Source: Bacteroidales bacterium (GTDB lineage: Bacteria; Bacteroidota; Bacteroidia; Bacteroidales; Tenuifilaceae). Taken from it: DNA of 64,000 nucleotides. Shown here piece after piece: positions 33,679-42,715 of this stretch (the stretch's first letter is position 1; each line of letters opens with the position of its first letter). Both the position numbers and the translations under genes were made by a program. The DNA is taken from assembly GCA_020636845.1 (NCBI GenBank), contig JACJXD010000005.1, positions 1-64,000 on the forward strand, written 5' to 3'. Below the pieces are notes generated by a model. That model was not told the DNA's origin. It ran no database searches and saw only the letters and a program-made list of their open reading frames with translations.

Positions 33679-36168
33679 ATGGAAAAACTAATTCTTACAG
33701 AAGTTGAAAAGAAATTTGGCAAAAAGATAAGCTACCAAAAGGATTGTAAATTACTATCCAACAGCATACTAAACACCATCCACGAGTACATTAGCCCTGC
33801 TACATTACGAAGGCTATTCGGCTTTTTAGCTACGAATTCTAATCCATCGCGTGTCACACTCGACATCCTTTCTCGATACGTTGGATACTCCAACTGGGAA
33901 CACTTTATAAGTATCAAAAAAGAAGCAACAATAAAAAACATCAATTCTGATGAACTTTGGAATACAATGCGAAGTTCCGCAGAAAAAATATCGCACTTAA
34001 CATTCGAAAAAGTAAAAGCCAAATCGGGAATAGCATTTGACCAGATTACATATAGGAAATTTGCCGATGAACGAATAAATAATTTGTTGGCCGATAAATG
34101 TTCCACTACCGCATTGGTGGCTCCAGGAGGATACGGAAAATCCACAACCCTTGCATGTTGGTACCTAAAGCACTATTCGGAAGCAGACAAAATTATACTA
34201 TTTGCATCGGCTTCGATATTGGAGCAATTTGCTAATTCAGACTCTTATATTGATATGTGGCTAGCTAAACTATTAGGCCTAAGCCAAAATCTTACTGTTA
34301 TTTCCGAAATTTCGAATCAAACCATTGATATTCCCGGTACCCTAATTATTATTTTCGATGCTCTGGATGAAATAACTTTACGCGGACCGAAACTCGACAA
34401 AGTGTTATCGGCACTGGTTTCCATTGCCGATAAATTTGCAAACACAAACAAAGTAAAGTTAATTATTTCCACTCGCCTAGCTTCATGGAAAATATTAGAA
34501 TCATTAATCATTCATAAAGAACACTGGTACTTTGTTCAACCTCTATATTTTACCCCTGACGAATCCAACTTCCCCGCCTTAAACTATGAAGAGATACAGG
34601 AAGTTTTCGACAAAACAATTAACAAAAAACTCAAACAAAATTTATTGGTTTTTGAATTGCACCCCGATGTTAGAACCGTCCTTGGCTATCCTTTTTACCT
34701 TCAACTTTTTGTAACACTCTACTCGCCTAAAAAGCCTAACTTGCTAAACAACAAACTAGACCTACTTTCGGAATTTGCCAAACAAAAAATATACATATCT
34801 AAACTATCCGACGAAAAATTAGACATTATAAATTTTTTGGCAGAACAAGCATTCAATGGCAACCATCACACACCCAAAGCAGAATTAAAAGATGCGTTCC
34901 CTATACATTTAAAACAGGCTGGCAATTACTTTGAAGCATACAATCAACTAATAAGTTACGGCATTCTTACCGAAGATTTGTTTTCCAATAACCTAGGAGG
35001 AGTAAGCAAAACTGTAAGGTTTACCAATCAACAACTTTTTGCACTTTTTATTGTGCAATGGGTATTTAACAAAAACGCAACTATAAGTGCCCCTCTAATA
35101 TCGAAACTGGATAACAACTTTGCCGAAACCGAGATGTACCCTTACGTTTTATCGTTCCTAATCTGGCTTCTCTGTAAAAATCGCAATACAGATATTCTCA
35201 AAAACATTTTTAGAACCTGCCCTAACCTTCTAACCAGTAAAACAACCATCGAAGAATTCTTTATAGCGCTTCAAAGCGATACTTTTCTGCTAGACAAGTT
35301 AATACCAACATATTTTTCAAATCAGTTTATAAGAAACTACCTGATAAGTAACTTTTTTTACATAAATCGGCTTACATCAACCTACTCAACACTACTGGGA
35401 TATTTGGTAAAAAGTTCTACACAGAAAAACGATTTAGTTCCCGCCCATACATTTTTATCGCTTAGCGGCTATTTGGAGTTAAAAACTGACAAGGCCCAAA
35501 ACAATTACAGAAAAGTTGAAAATGAAAAGCCCAACTTTTCCACACATCCAATTGTTGCTGGTGCATGGTTTGCCGCATCGATACTCGAAAACTTCTTTAA
35601 CACCAAACCATCCGGCATACAGGCATCTATAAAACAGGCCAAGGATCATTTTAGTATAATCGATACATTCGCCGAAAAAATTGAGTTCGCAGAATTGCTT
35701 ATACCAACACTTGCACTTACAGGTAAGGGTACCCAAATTCCCATTTTTTTACCAGAGCATCAACCGGCAACATCTTCGCACTATACAGCTGTTTATTTTA
35801 TTGCCAACCTATTGGAAAAAACTATCAACGAAGTTGAAATACTGGATTCCGAATGTGAAGCCATATTACAGTTATATCCTCAATTTAACCAAACCCGAAA
35901 TTATCCATGGATTATAATCGGCGAAACGCTAAGATCTAAACACTACTTGGATAATGGAAAACTTGCAGAGGCAAACCAATGTATTCGTAACGCCATTGAA
36001 CTTTGTAACGTAGCCGATTACCGTTTAGGTGAGAGCGTTTTACTATCCGAACTTGCTAAACGTCTTAAAAATTTGGGTGAAGATTCCAATGCCGAGCAAT
36101 GCAACAATATGGCACAGGTTCTTTGGTCTAATTCAGGCTTTAAGCCTTATTCCTCGTTAAAAGATTGA
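33679..36168 (+). CDS. Large STAND/NACHT-type NTPase with Bacteroidota N-terminal module
   Basis: This 829-residue protein begins with a helical module of about 80 residues containing ISPATLRRLFGFL and TLDILSRYVGYSNWEHF, a pattern seen at the N-termini of various Bacteroidota signalling proteins. After a linker comes a P-loop NTPase: Walker A in APGGYGKSTT (about 147-156), Walker B in IIIFDALDEI (Asp227, with the extra acidic residue typical of NACHT/STAND proteins), and a sensor-like STRLASWK. A winged-helix-like region and a long helical, TPR-like C-terminus (about 430-829) would be the sensor. No signal peptide or TM helix is seen. STAND NTPases oligomerise after ligand recognition and are frequent in phage defence. 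The divergent trypsin-like protein is a candidate partner. Confidence 0.85.
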   Translation: MEKLILTEVEKKFGKKISYQKDCKLLSNSILNTIHEYISPATLRRLFGFLATNSNPSRVTLDILSRYVGYSNWEHFISIKKEATIKNINSDELWNTMRSSAEKISHLTFEKVKAKSGIAFDQITYRKFADERINNLLADKCSTTALVAPGGYGKSTTLACWYLKHYSEADKIILFASASILEQFANSDSYIDMWLAKLLGLSQNLTVISEISNQTIDIPGTLIIIFDALDEITLRGPKLDKVLSALVSIADKFANTNKVKLIISTRLASWKILESLIIHKEHWYFVQPLYFTPDESNFPALNYEEIQEVFDKTINKKLKQNLLVFELHPDVRTVLGYPFYLQLFVTLYSPKKPNLLNNKLDLLSEFAKQKIYISKLSDEKLDIINFLAEQAFNGNHHTPKAELKDAFPIHLKQAGNYFEAYNQLISYGILTEDLFSNNLGGVSKTVRFTNQQLFALFIVQWVFNKNATISAPLISKLDNNFAETEMYPYVLSFLIWLLCKNRNTDILKNIFRTCPNLLTSKTTIEEFFIALQSDTFLLDKLIPTYFSNQFIRNYLISNFFYINRLTSTYSTLLGYLVKSSTQKNDLVPAHTFLSLSGYLELKTDKAQNNYRKVENEKPNFSTHPIVAGAWFAASILENFFNTKPSGIQASIKQAKDHFSIIDTFAEKIEFAELLIPTLALTGKGTQIPIFLPEHQPATSSHYTAVYFIANLLEKTINEVEILDSECEAILQLYPQFNQTRNYPWIIIGETLRSKHYLDNGKLAEANQCIRNAIELCNVADYRLGESVLLSELAKRLKNLGEDSNAEQCNNMAQVLWSNSGFKPYSSLKD

Positions 36169-36998
36169 TGGTACTTAAGCAATTCTTCAATAGGGTAACG
36201 CAAATACTTTTCCACCTTAAAACCATGCTTTTTCGCTATTGCATCGAGCCTTGAAGAAAATAAACAGCCAACCGACCCAATAACGCCAATTTGCCTTTTA
36301 TCCAAATTATCGTAACGTCTTAGGTGATGCTGGTATAACTGAGAAAATGTTTCGTCCACAATTTCCCGAATCTGAACTTGCTCAATATTCTTCAGAATAA
36401 AAGGAACAAACGACGCCAAATATGTTGACGGGCGAGGCTTGCTGTAAACGTTTAAAAGAATATAACTCAAATCCATGTTATACTCGCTTTCCAACATTTT
36501 GCTCAGCGGTTTATTCAAGTAGCCGTACAAGTAAGCACGCAAAAGCAAGCGTCCCATAAAAGAACCGCTACCCTCGTCGCCAAGGACAAACCCCAGCGAT
36601 GGCGATTTGCTAATTAAATCTTTACCATTATAATAAGTAACGTTGGAACCTGTCCCTAAAATCATTACTATTCCTTCGGAATTCCCAAATAATGCTCTCG
36701 CAGCTCCTAACGCATCGGATTTTGCCCTTACACTAGCATTAGAAAAAAACGCCGAAAGGTATCCGTTAACGTCGTTTCCCCGCTCCTGATTTCCACATCC
36801 CGAACCGTAAAAGTAAACATGGGAAACATTGTCCACCGAAACCTGAGCAGGAAAATTTTCCGACAAAGCCTTGCGAAAGTCGTCAGAGGTGTTAAAATAT
36901 GGGCTAAGCCCAATGGTTTCGAACGACAAACAATCTCCGTTTTCTTTAATAATTCTCCAATCGGTTTTAGTAGCACCGCTATCGGCAACAACAATCAT
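36147..36998 (-). CDS. BadF/BadG-type sugar kinase, N-acetylglucosamine kinase-like
   Basis: This 283-residue ASKHA-fold kinase has phosphate-1 motif VADSGATKTDWRI, an ATP-binding segment IVMILGTGSNVTYY, and GFVLGDEGSGSFMGRLLL. This combination is typical of eukaryotic-like GlcNAc kinase/BadF-family proteins, which phosphorylate amino sugars, here possibly from recycled peptidoglycan. Length fits. Its stop overlaps the end of the convergent STAND gene by 22 bp. An oligopeptide-binding lipoprotein gene lies 105 bp upstream on the same strand, which would suit a muropeptide salvage role, though this is inference. Confidence 0.87.
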   Translation of the reverse strand: MIVVADSGATKTDWRIIKENGDCLSFETIGLSPYFNTSDDFRKALSENFPAQVSVDNVSHVYFYGSGCGNQERGNDVNGYLSAFFSNASVRAKSDALGAARALFGNSEGIVMILGTGSNVTYYNGKDLISKSPSLGFVLGDEGSGSFMGRLLLRAYLYGYLNKPLSKMLESEYNMDLSYILLNVYSKPRPSTYLASFVPFILKNIEQVQIREIVDETFSQLYQHHLRRYDNLDKRQIGVIGSVGCLFSSRLDAIAKKHGFKVEKYLRYPIEELLKYHQSFNEE

Positions 36999-37103
36999 TA
37001 TTTAATTAAATTTTAGTTACACCTTTTTTATATTCTTCACACCAAATATACAAAATGTACTATCCCTTCTACCATCATGTAAAAATGAATATTCACAATT
37101 TGG

Positions 37104-38738
37104 TTATTCAACCTTTACCTTTTTTAGCACCAGCAAGTTCATGGGATTTACAGTTAACCCTTTTACACGGGTACTGGCAAAACGAACCACCTTGTCGTAA
37201 TACAATGGGATAACCACGGCATTGCTAACAACCAACGAATCCATTTGTCTGTAAAACGGTAACCTTTTACCATAGTCGCTTTTCCTCATTGCCTGCGAGT
37301 ACAACTTATCAAATTTAGCCGAGGAAAAATGTGTATAATTTGGCCCTTCGGGCGAAAAGTTTTCGGACAAAAACAGCGAAAGGTAATTTTCAGGGTCGGC
37401 ATAGTCGGCAACCCAGGAAGCCCTAAAAACCTGCAATTTCGAATTGGCCAACATATCCCGATAAGCAGCACCGGGCAACACATCGATATTTACGGTAAAA
37501 CCGACCTCTCCAAGTTGATGCTGAATGTACTCACAAATATCCACATAGTCGTCGGTTGTAGATATGGTAATTGGTTCAAGTCCGTTACCGTTCGGAAAGC
37601 CTGCCTCAGCCAGCAACTTTCTGGATAATTCAGGATTATAATCGTATCCATAACCTGCCATTTTGAATCCCTGCATGGCAGGCGGAACAAAACCCTGCGT
37701 TGCAGCATAACCAATATTTCCCCGTAAAAAGCGTATCATCGACTTTCTATCGAAACCGCAAGCCATAGCCTTTCGCACCTTAAAATTCTGTAAGGTTTTA
37801 TTGCAATTTACCGATGAAGTATCGAGCAAAATACCCAAATACTCCGTGTTCAGGTAAGGCCCCGTTATCATTTGCACTTTGCTGCTATACTTAGGATTTA
37901 ACTTTCCCGATTTTGTTAGCAACTCGTCCTTGGAAACAGGATGAATACCCGATAAAAAATCGGTATTACCTAACAAAAAATCCATAAACTCCGACTGCTT
38001 ATCGGCAGTAAATGTAATGTTAACGGCTTCAAGATACGGCAACCGCCGCCCTGTTGAATCGGTTTCGAAATAATTGGAATTACGCCTAAGCACCAACTTT
38101 TCGCCATTCTTCCAGTACTTAAGGTAAAACGGCCCCGTTCCTACCGGATGCCTTCCAAAGTCCTTCCCGTATCTACTTACCGCTTCGTGCGGAACAACAA
38201 AACAGTACGGCATACTCAGCATTCCCAAAAACGGTGGAAAAGGTTGTTTTAACCGAATCGTAAAAGTGCTATCGTTTATAGCCTTGCATCCATTTTCGAA
38301 TCCGGCAACGCCTTTATCTATGGACGACATCACCCATAAGCCCGGCGAAGCCACCGACGAGTTCATTATTCGATTAAAACTGAAAACAAAATCCTGCGCG
38401 GTTACTCGTCGTCCTACTCCGTTGGGAAACACCTCCGATGCCTGAAAAAAAACATCGTGTCGAAGTGTAAATGTATATTCCAACCCATCATCCGAAATGT
38501 TCCAACACTTGGCAATGCAAGGTTCCACGGTAAGCGAATCCGACAGCTGAACCAGCCCGTTAAAAATTTGAACCACCGGCCAAATCAACGCTAAATTTCT
38601 GGCATAGGCAGGATCTAAGGAAGTAATTCCCTTACTCTCGTTATACCGAAAAACGTTTTGCTGAAAATCACTACGATGCTCCGTATTGCAAGCAACGAAC
38701 AACAAAGCCCAAACAAAAATGAAATGTTTAAAATTCAT
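37104..38738 (-). CDS. Oligopeptide ABC transporter substrate-binding lipoprotein (SBP family 5)
   Basis: The 544-residue product is a lipoprotein: MNFKHFIFVWALLFVACN has a lipobox ending at Cys17. The mature part matches family 5 solute-binding proteins (OppA, DppA, MppA). Seen are LDPAYARNLALIWPVVQIFNG, DGLEYTFTLRHDVFFQ, VTAQDFVFSFNRIMN, the domain-closure region FYLKYWKNGEKLVL and AMRKSDYGKRLPFYRQMD near the end. It should bind peptides in the periplasm and deliver them to an Opp-like permease, which is not encoded here. No permease or ATPase genes are adjacent, so it is an orphan binding protein. Confidence 0.9.
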   Translation of the reverse strand: MNFKHFIFVWALLFVACNTEHRSDFQQNVFRYNESKGITSLDPAYARNLALIWPVVQIFNGLVQLSDSLTVEPCIAKCWNISDDGLEYTFTLRHDVFFQASEVFPNGVGRRVTAQDFVFSFNRIMNSSVASPGLWVMSSIDKGVAGFENGCKAINDSTFTIRLKQPFPPFLGMLSMPYCFVVPHEAVSRYGKDFGRHPVGTGPFYLKYWKNGEKLVLRRNSNYFETDSTGRRLPYLEAVNITFTADKQSEFMDFLLGNTDFLSGIHPVSKDELLTKSGKLNPKYSSKVQMITGPYLNTEYLGILLDTSSVNCNKTLQNFKVRKAMACGFDRKSMIRFLRGNIGYAATQGFVPPAMQGFKMAGYGYDYNPELSRKLLAEAGFPNGNGLEPITISTTDDYVDICEYIQHQLGEVGFTVNIDVLPGAAYRDMLANSKLQVFRASWVADYADPENYLSLFLSENFSPEGPNYTHFSSAKFDKLYSQAMRKSDYGKRLPFYRQMDSLVVSNAVVIPLYYDKVVRFASTRVKGLTVNPMNLLVLKKVKVE

Positions 38739-39124
38739 ACCTGATTTTGAATATACGCAAACCTACCACATTTCGAAAAAATATAAAGTCGTTTTCGTTA
38801 AAAATATTTTTGATGATTTTCCAACCCCTCTAAATCATCTCTCCTGAAAGGGGAGACTCAGGCGCCCTCCTAACTCCGACGAAGTCGCATACTTCGCCTT
38901 TAGATTTGTAATCTACAAAAAAACACTAATTTTTCATTACCGATTAACCAGAAGAGTAAAGATGAACTAGAGACTTCGCCAGACTCAGAAATGTCTATGC
39001 TCGGCTAAAGACCTTTACCCTTCCCTGTTGAAAGGAACCAGTTAGGATGCTAGGTTTGCAGACCTATTAAAGGCGTCAGTTCTCTCAAGAACTCGGTTAA
39101 TCGCCAACTTCTAATACCAAATCT
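38739..39124. other. Intergenic region and probable IS110 left end (structured, non-coding)
   Basis: No gene is seen. Several short hairpins cluster just before the transposase remnant: TAGGT/ACCTA at 39051-39066 and AGTTCT/AGAACT at 39078-39093. IS110-group elements encode a structured bridge RNA in the non-coding stretch upstream of the transposase, so this segment may hold its remnant. The boundary of the element cannot be placed. Before 38830 lies the upstream region of the SBP gene. Confidence 0.35.
38878..38898. repeat. Short palindromic repeat, copy 1
   Basis: A 21-bp palindromic unit built on CGAAGTC-GCA-TACTTCG recurs at 47852-47872 with a single base difference. Both copies lie in non-coding DNA next to other repeat debris, which suggests a REP-like dispersed palindrome. 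Confidence 0.5.
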
Positions 39125-40110
39125 ATGAAAAGTCGTTGGTTTATTGGCGTGGACATCTTGAAAAAGACTTTCGATGCGGCCATTTTCAATCAGGGCAAAT
39201 CAAGCCAGCCCTTACATTCACGCTTTGAAAACGCGCCAAGCGGGTACAAGAACTTCAAAAAATGACTTGTACGGCGTTGCGTCAACCTCTCTGAGGTTTT
39301 TGTTTGTATGGAACATACGGAAATTTACGGACTAGAACTCGCCTCGTTTCTGAGGGAACAGCAACCTGCTGTATCGTAAATCCGCTGCAGGTAAAAAGGA
39401 GCATGGGTATTGCACGGGGTAAGAGCGACAAGGTGGATGCCTTTATGCTTGCCAAGTACTGCTATTTGTACAGGGAGGAGCTAAAGCCAACCCAGCCACC
39501 CACAAAAATCCTGCAGCAACTACGTGTCCTGTTCAGCGAGAGGGAACGAATCGTAAAGGCCCTGCAGGTGGAAAAGGGCGTGCTGTCTGAGTTAACCCCT
39601 GTGCTGGGCGAGCGCTCCAGCGGTTGCAGGGAAGGATGGAACGGCTAAAGGGGGATCTTCGCTCGGTGGAGAAGGAGCTGCTAGAGGCTGTGCAGAGCGA
39701 CCCAGCCATAGCCAGAAATTACGAACTGGCTACTAGTGTAATCGGGGTGGGTATGGTTAACGCCCTGCTCTTTATTATGTATAGTAGCAACTTTGTGGGC
39801 ATACCTGAACCCCGGTCATTTGCCTGCTACAGCGGCATTGCGCCCTTTGAGCACTCATCGGGGACTAGCGTCCGAGGAAAAACCAAGGTAAGCCACCCGG
39901 CAAACAAGCAGGTTAAAACCCAACTGACCAATGCAACCCGCTCCGCGGTTGTCGATGACCCAGAACTGAGGAAGTTCTAAAAGCGCAAGCGGGACGAGGG
40001 GAAGGAGCATGGGGTGGTCATGAACGCCGTGAAGTTCAAAATCGTTTTAAGGGTTTACGCCATGGTTAGGCGGGGCACACCCTTCGTAACCCTCAGACAG
40101 GCAGGCTAAT
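39125..40110 (+). pseudogene. IS110-family transposase, decayed
   Basis: Fragments of one transposase are spread over three frames. 39125-39265 encodes the N-terminal DEDD catalytic start (GVDILKKTFDAAIF) and stops at TGA. A second frame (from about 39285) reads EVFVCMEHTEIYGLELASF, then GKSDKVDAFMLAKYCYLY. A third frame (from about 39624) reads the transposase C-terminal domain (GVGMVNALLFI, FACYSGIAPFEHSSG) to a TAA at 39978. Beyond that, the same frame continues with KRKRDEGKEHGVVMNAVKFK to a final stop at 40110. At least two frameshifts and one in-frame stop show it is inactive. IS110 enzymes use DEDD plus a C-terminal Ser-containing domain and a bridge RNA. Confidence 0.88.
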
Positions 40111-40146
40111 CATTGGACAACAGAGCCTGATGAAACTATCTGACCT

Positions 40147-40179
40147 GATTTACAGCAGGTTCGATGCCTGTTGTAAATC
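40147..40179. repeat. Hairpin downstream of the IS110 remnant
   Basis: An inverted repeat GATTTACA/TGTAAATC with inner CAGG/CCTG pairs forms a long imperfect hairpin 36 bp after the transposase remnant. It may belong to the right end of the element. IS110 elements generally lack terminal inverted repeats, so this could equally be host sequence. Confidence 0.45.
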
Positions 40180-40300
40180 AAAACAAACCACCCCTAGGGT
40201 AACCATTGGCTTAGCTGTCGCCATCGGTCGTTACTTGGCAATGCAAAAATAATTATTTTTTTTACTTGCATATGTCTTAGAATGCTGAGCGAGGGAATTA

Positions 40301-41071
40301 TCAGGCAAGTTTTGTTTTGGCAAGTTCTTTAACCTTTTCCAGATCTTCGGGCGTATCAACCGCCAAGGTTTCCAGGTTGGTTTCAACAACACGAATGCTA
40401 TACCCGTTTTCAATCCAACGTAGTTGCTCGAGCGATTCTGTTTTCTCAAGAACTGATTGTGGTAATCGGGTGATTTTCCTTAATATATCTGCACGGTAGG
40501 CGTATAAGCCTATATGTTTCAGGTAGGTGTGATATTTTTGCCATTCCTTTGGCTCTTTTCCTCTAAGGTGGGGAATGGCCGAGCGGCTAAAGTAAATGGC
40601 GTTGCCCTTTATGTTTACAATTACCTTGGGAGAGTTGGGGTTGAATATATTCTCGTTATGGCTAAAAGGTTTTACAAGAGTGGCAATTTCTACACCGGGA
40701 TCGGTAAAGCATTCCGATACTTTTTTTAGCTGTTCGGGTTGAATAAACGGTTCGTCCCCCTGAATGTTTACTACTACATTAAATTCAATATTCAGGGAAT
40801 TTTGCAAAATATCCAAAGCCTCGGCACACCTATCGGTTCCGCTTTTGTGCCGTTCCGATGTCATAACAACTTTTCCGCCAAACTCTTCAACAACCTTAGC
40901 TATTCGGCTATCGTCGGTAGCCACGTAACAGTAATTAAACACGGTGGACGCACGTTCGTAAACCCATTGTATCATGGGTTTTCCGGCAATAATTGCTAAT
41001 GGTTTTCCCGGGAATCGGGTTGAAGCATAACGTGCGGGAATAAGTCCTAAAATATTTTTACTTTCAGCCAT
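40301..41071 (-). CDS. kdsB: 3-deoxy-manno-octulosonate cytidylyltransferase
   Basis: This 256-residue enzyme activates Kdo as CMP-Kdo for LPS inner-core synthesis. Characteristic segments are ILGLIPARYASTRFPGKPL (nucleotide-binding loop), GKPMIQWVYERAS, VVMTSERHKSGTDRCAEAL, VVNIQGDEPFIQPEQL and HIGLYAYRADILRKI. Length matches the family exactly. It follows the CHU_C surface-protein gene on the same strand by 18 bp and may share its transcript. The IS110 remnant lies just beyond its 3' end. Confidence 0.97.
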   Translation of the reverse strand: MAESKNILGLIPARYASTRFPGKPLAIIAGKPMIQWVYERASTVFNYCYVATDDSRIAKVVEEFGGKVVMTSERHKSGTDRCAEALDILQNSLNIEFNVVVNIQGDEPFIQPEQLKKVSECFTDPGVEIATLVKPFSHNENIFNPNSPKVIVNIKGNAIYFSRSAIPHLRGKEPKEWQKYHTYLKHIGLYAYRADILRKITRLPQSVLEKTESLEQLRWIENGYSIRVVETNLETLAVDTPEDLEKVKELAKTKLA

Positions 41072-41089
41072 AAGTTATTTGTTAACACT

Positions 41090-42478
41090 CTATTTTTTTC
41101 TGAATAGGTACAGAAAACCTTTATACGGACCTCGTTTAAAAGTTCTGTCGTCCCAGCCTCTGGCTTCTATAATATAGTAGTAAACTCCTTCGGCGGCGTT
41201 AGGCCCCTTGCCGTTAATTTGTCCGTTCCATCCTTCCCATTCTTTGGGGTCGCCGGAATAGGAGTAAACTTGTTTTCCGGAACGGCTAAATATTTTTATG
41301 TTGAAACTTCTTATCGATTTTATGTTTTCGTCGGAATCGACAAATTTGAAAGTGCTGTTAATGCCGTCGTTATCAGGCGAAAAAACGTTAGGAATGGCAT
41401 TTTCTTTTATGGCGGAGGAATCAACTGTTACATCAATATAAACAGAATCGATACAACCCGAAGTTGTATTTACGGAGTAGTGTCGTATTCTGTAATAACC
41501 GGGAGTCATTAGGTTTTTGTCGGGTAACGATTCTGTACGGTTGGTTAAAATTGCGCTATCGCGCCATATTGTTTGATACACCTCTTCGTAGTCAACGTAC
41601 TTTTGGTTATCGACGTACCAGTAAACAGAATCGGCGTTTAACGCTCCGCTTTCGAGCCGAAGTTCCAGTAACGCTTCGTAACCGGAATCACTATAATCGG
41701 ACCAAGTGCCATCTTCGTTCACCTGAACGGTTAAAATGGCATCCGTTGCCTTGGCTTCGATGGTTGATGTTTGAGTGGTTAATATTCGTCCAAACGGATT
41801 TGTTACTGTAGCCGAGTACGATGCGTCGTATAGTGGGGCTGTGTTTTCGATGGTAAGAACGGTTGTTCCCGATTCGGGTATTTCTATGCGGCTATCCGAT
41901 GCTTCCCAAAGGGTATTTTCGAAGTATGCCCTGCCGTACTTGTTGTTTTCGGTTTGCATCGAACGCGATAGGTCGTAGTAAACAAACCTGTCGTTTTCGA
42001 TGTCGTAGAAGTTTGGTTCCGACTGAATTGTCAACTCCAAAAAATCGCATTGGTTGTAAACAGATACCCCGCTAATGGTAATGTCATCGGTAAATAACCA
42101 TGCGGTATATGTTTCGGTAGAATCGGTATTATCTGTAATTATTACTCTGTATCCACCCTCGGTTAATCCGGTCAGTTCCGAAGAGGTCCCGGATTGGGTA
42201 TTTATTTGTTCGAATCGGTCTGCGATGTTTGAAACCGTGGAATTGTACTTGTACCATGTAAAAGTTGAAGGGTTTCCTGATGAGTGGGTTGCTTTTAACG
42301 TACCGGTAGTTTCGAAAAAGGTAAAAATAGAATCCTGCTGCGACGACCTGGTGTATTCGGTTATTCCCGACCAATCTCTTTCGGGTGCAGTAAGTTGTGC
42401 ATGTAAAACATTGGTGCACAACAGGCAAACTGCAACAATTGTAAAGCGCTTTGCTATTGGTAAAGCATAAAAATTCAT
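41090..42478 (-). CDS. T9SS type B sorting-domain (CHU_C) surface protein
   Basis: The 462-residue product has a signal peptide (MNFYALPIAKRFTIVAVCLL, cleaved near HAQ). A long beta-rich region with Ig-like character follows. The gliding-motility C-terminal domain occupies about residues 365-462: NAIPNVFSPDNDGINSTFKF, FNIKIFSRSGKQVYSYSG, WEGWNGQINGKGP and GVYYYIIEARG, ending YKGFLYLFRKK. This is a type B sorting domain for type IX secretion, so the protein should reach the cell surface. The N-terminal part has no motif I can name. Being directly upstream of kdsB is probably only operonic convenience. Confidence 0.88.
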   Translation of the reverse strand: MNFYALPIAKRFTIVAVCLLCTNVLHAQLTAPERDWSGITEYTRSSQQDSIFTFFETTGTLKATHSSGNPSTFTWYKYNSTVSNIADRFEQINTQSGTSSELTGLTEGGYRVIITDNTDSTETYTAWLFTDDITISGVSVYNQCDFLELTIQSEPNFYDIENDRFVYYDLSRSMQTENNKYGRAYFENTLWEASDSRIEIPESGTTVLTIENTAPLYDASYSATVTNPFGRILTTQTSTIEAKATDAILTVQVNEDGTWSDYSDSGYEALLELRLESGALNADSVYWYVDNQKYVDYEEVYQTIWRDSAILTNRTESLPDKNLMTPGYYRIRHYSVNTTSGCIDSVYIDVTVDSSAIKENAIPNVFSPDNDGINSTFKFVDSDENIKSIRSFNIKIFSRSGKQVYSYSGDPKEWEGWNGQINGKGPNAAEGVYYYIIEARGWDDRTFKRGPYKGFLYLFRKK

Positions 42479-42660
42479 GTTCCCAAAATTGAATTACAAT
42501 ATTAACGAAATTAATTCAGAAAATTGTGCATTGCCTTGTTCTTAGAAAACATGCGGTTGTGTTGATGCTTATTAATTTTGAAATTTGTGCTTTTTGTATG
42601 CTGATATACAGTTTGATATGTTTTTGTGATGCTGTTGTTAATAACAAAGCATGGTATAAC

Positions 42661-42691
42661 TTGTTACACTTAACTGGTAAAACTAATTTTG
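42661..42691 (+). promoter_or_regulatory. Promoter of pcrA
   Basis: TTG (42661-42663), a 20-bp spacer and TAATTTTG (42684-42691) form a good Bacteroidota promoter ending 24 bp before the ATG. Confidence 0.65.
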
Positions 42692-42715
42692 TGGCAAATA
42701 AGTTGAAAATCTGGA

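Noticed and set aside
41219..42470. Several plus-strand frames within the CHU_C gene
   Set aside because: They are antisense to a gene with a signal peptide and a clear T9SS domain.
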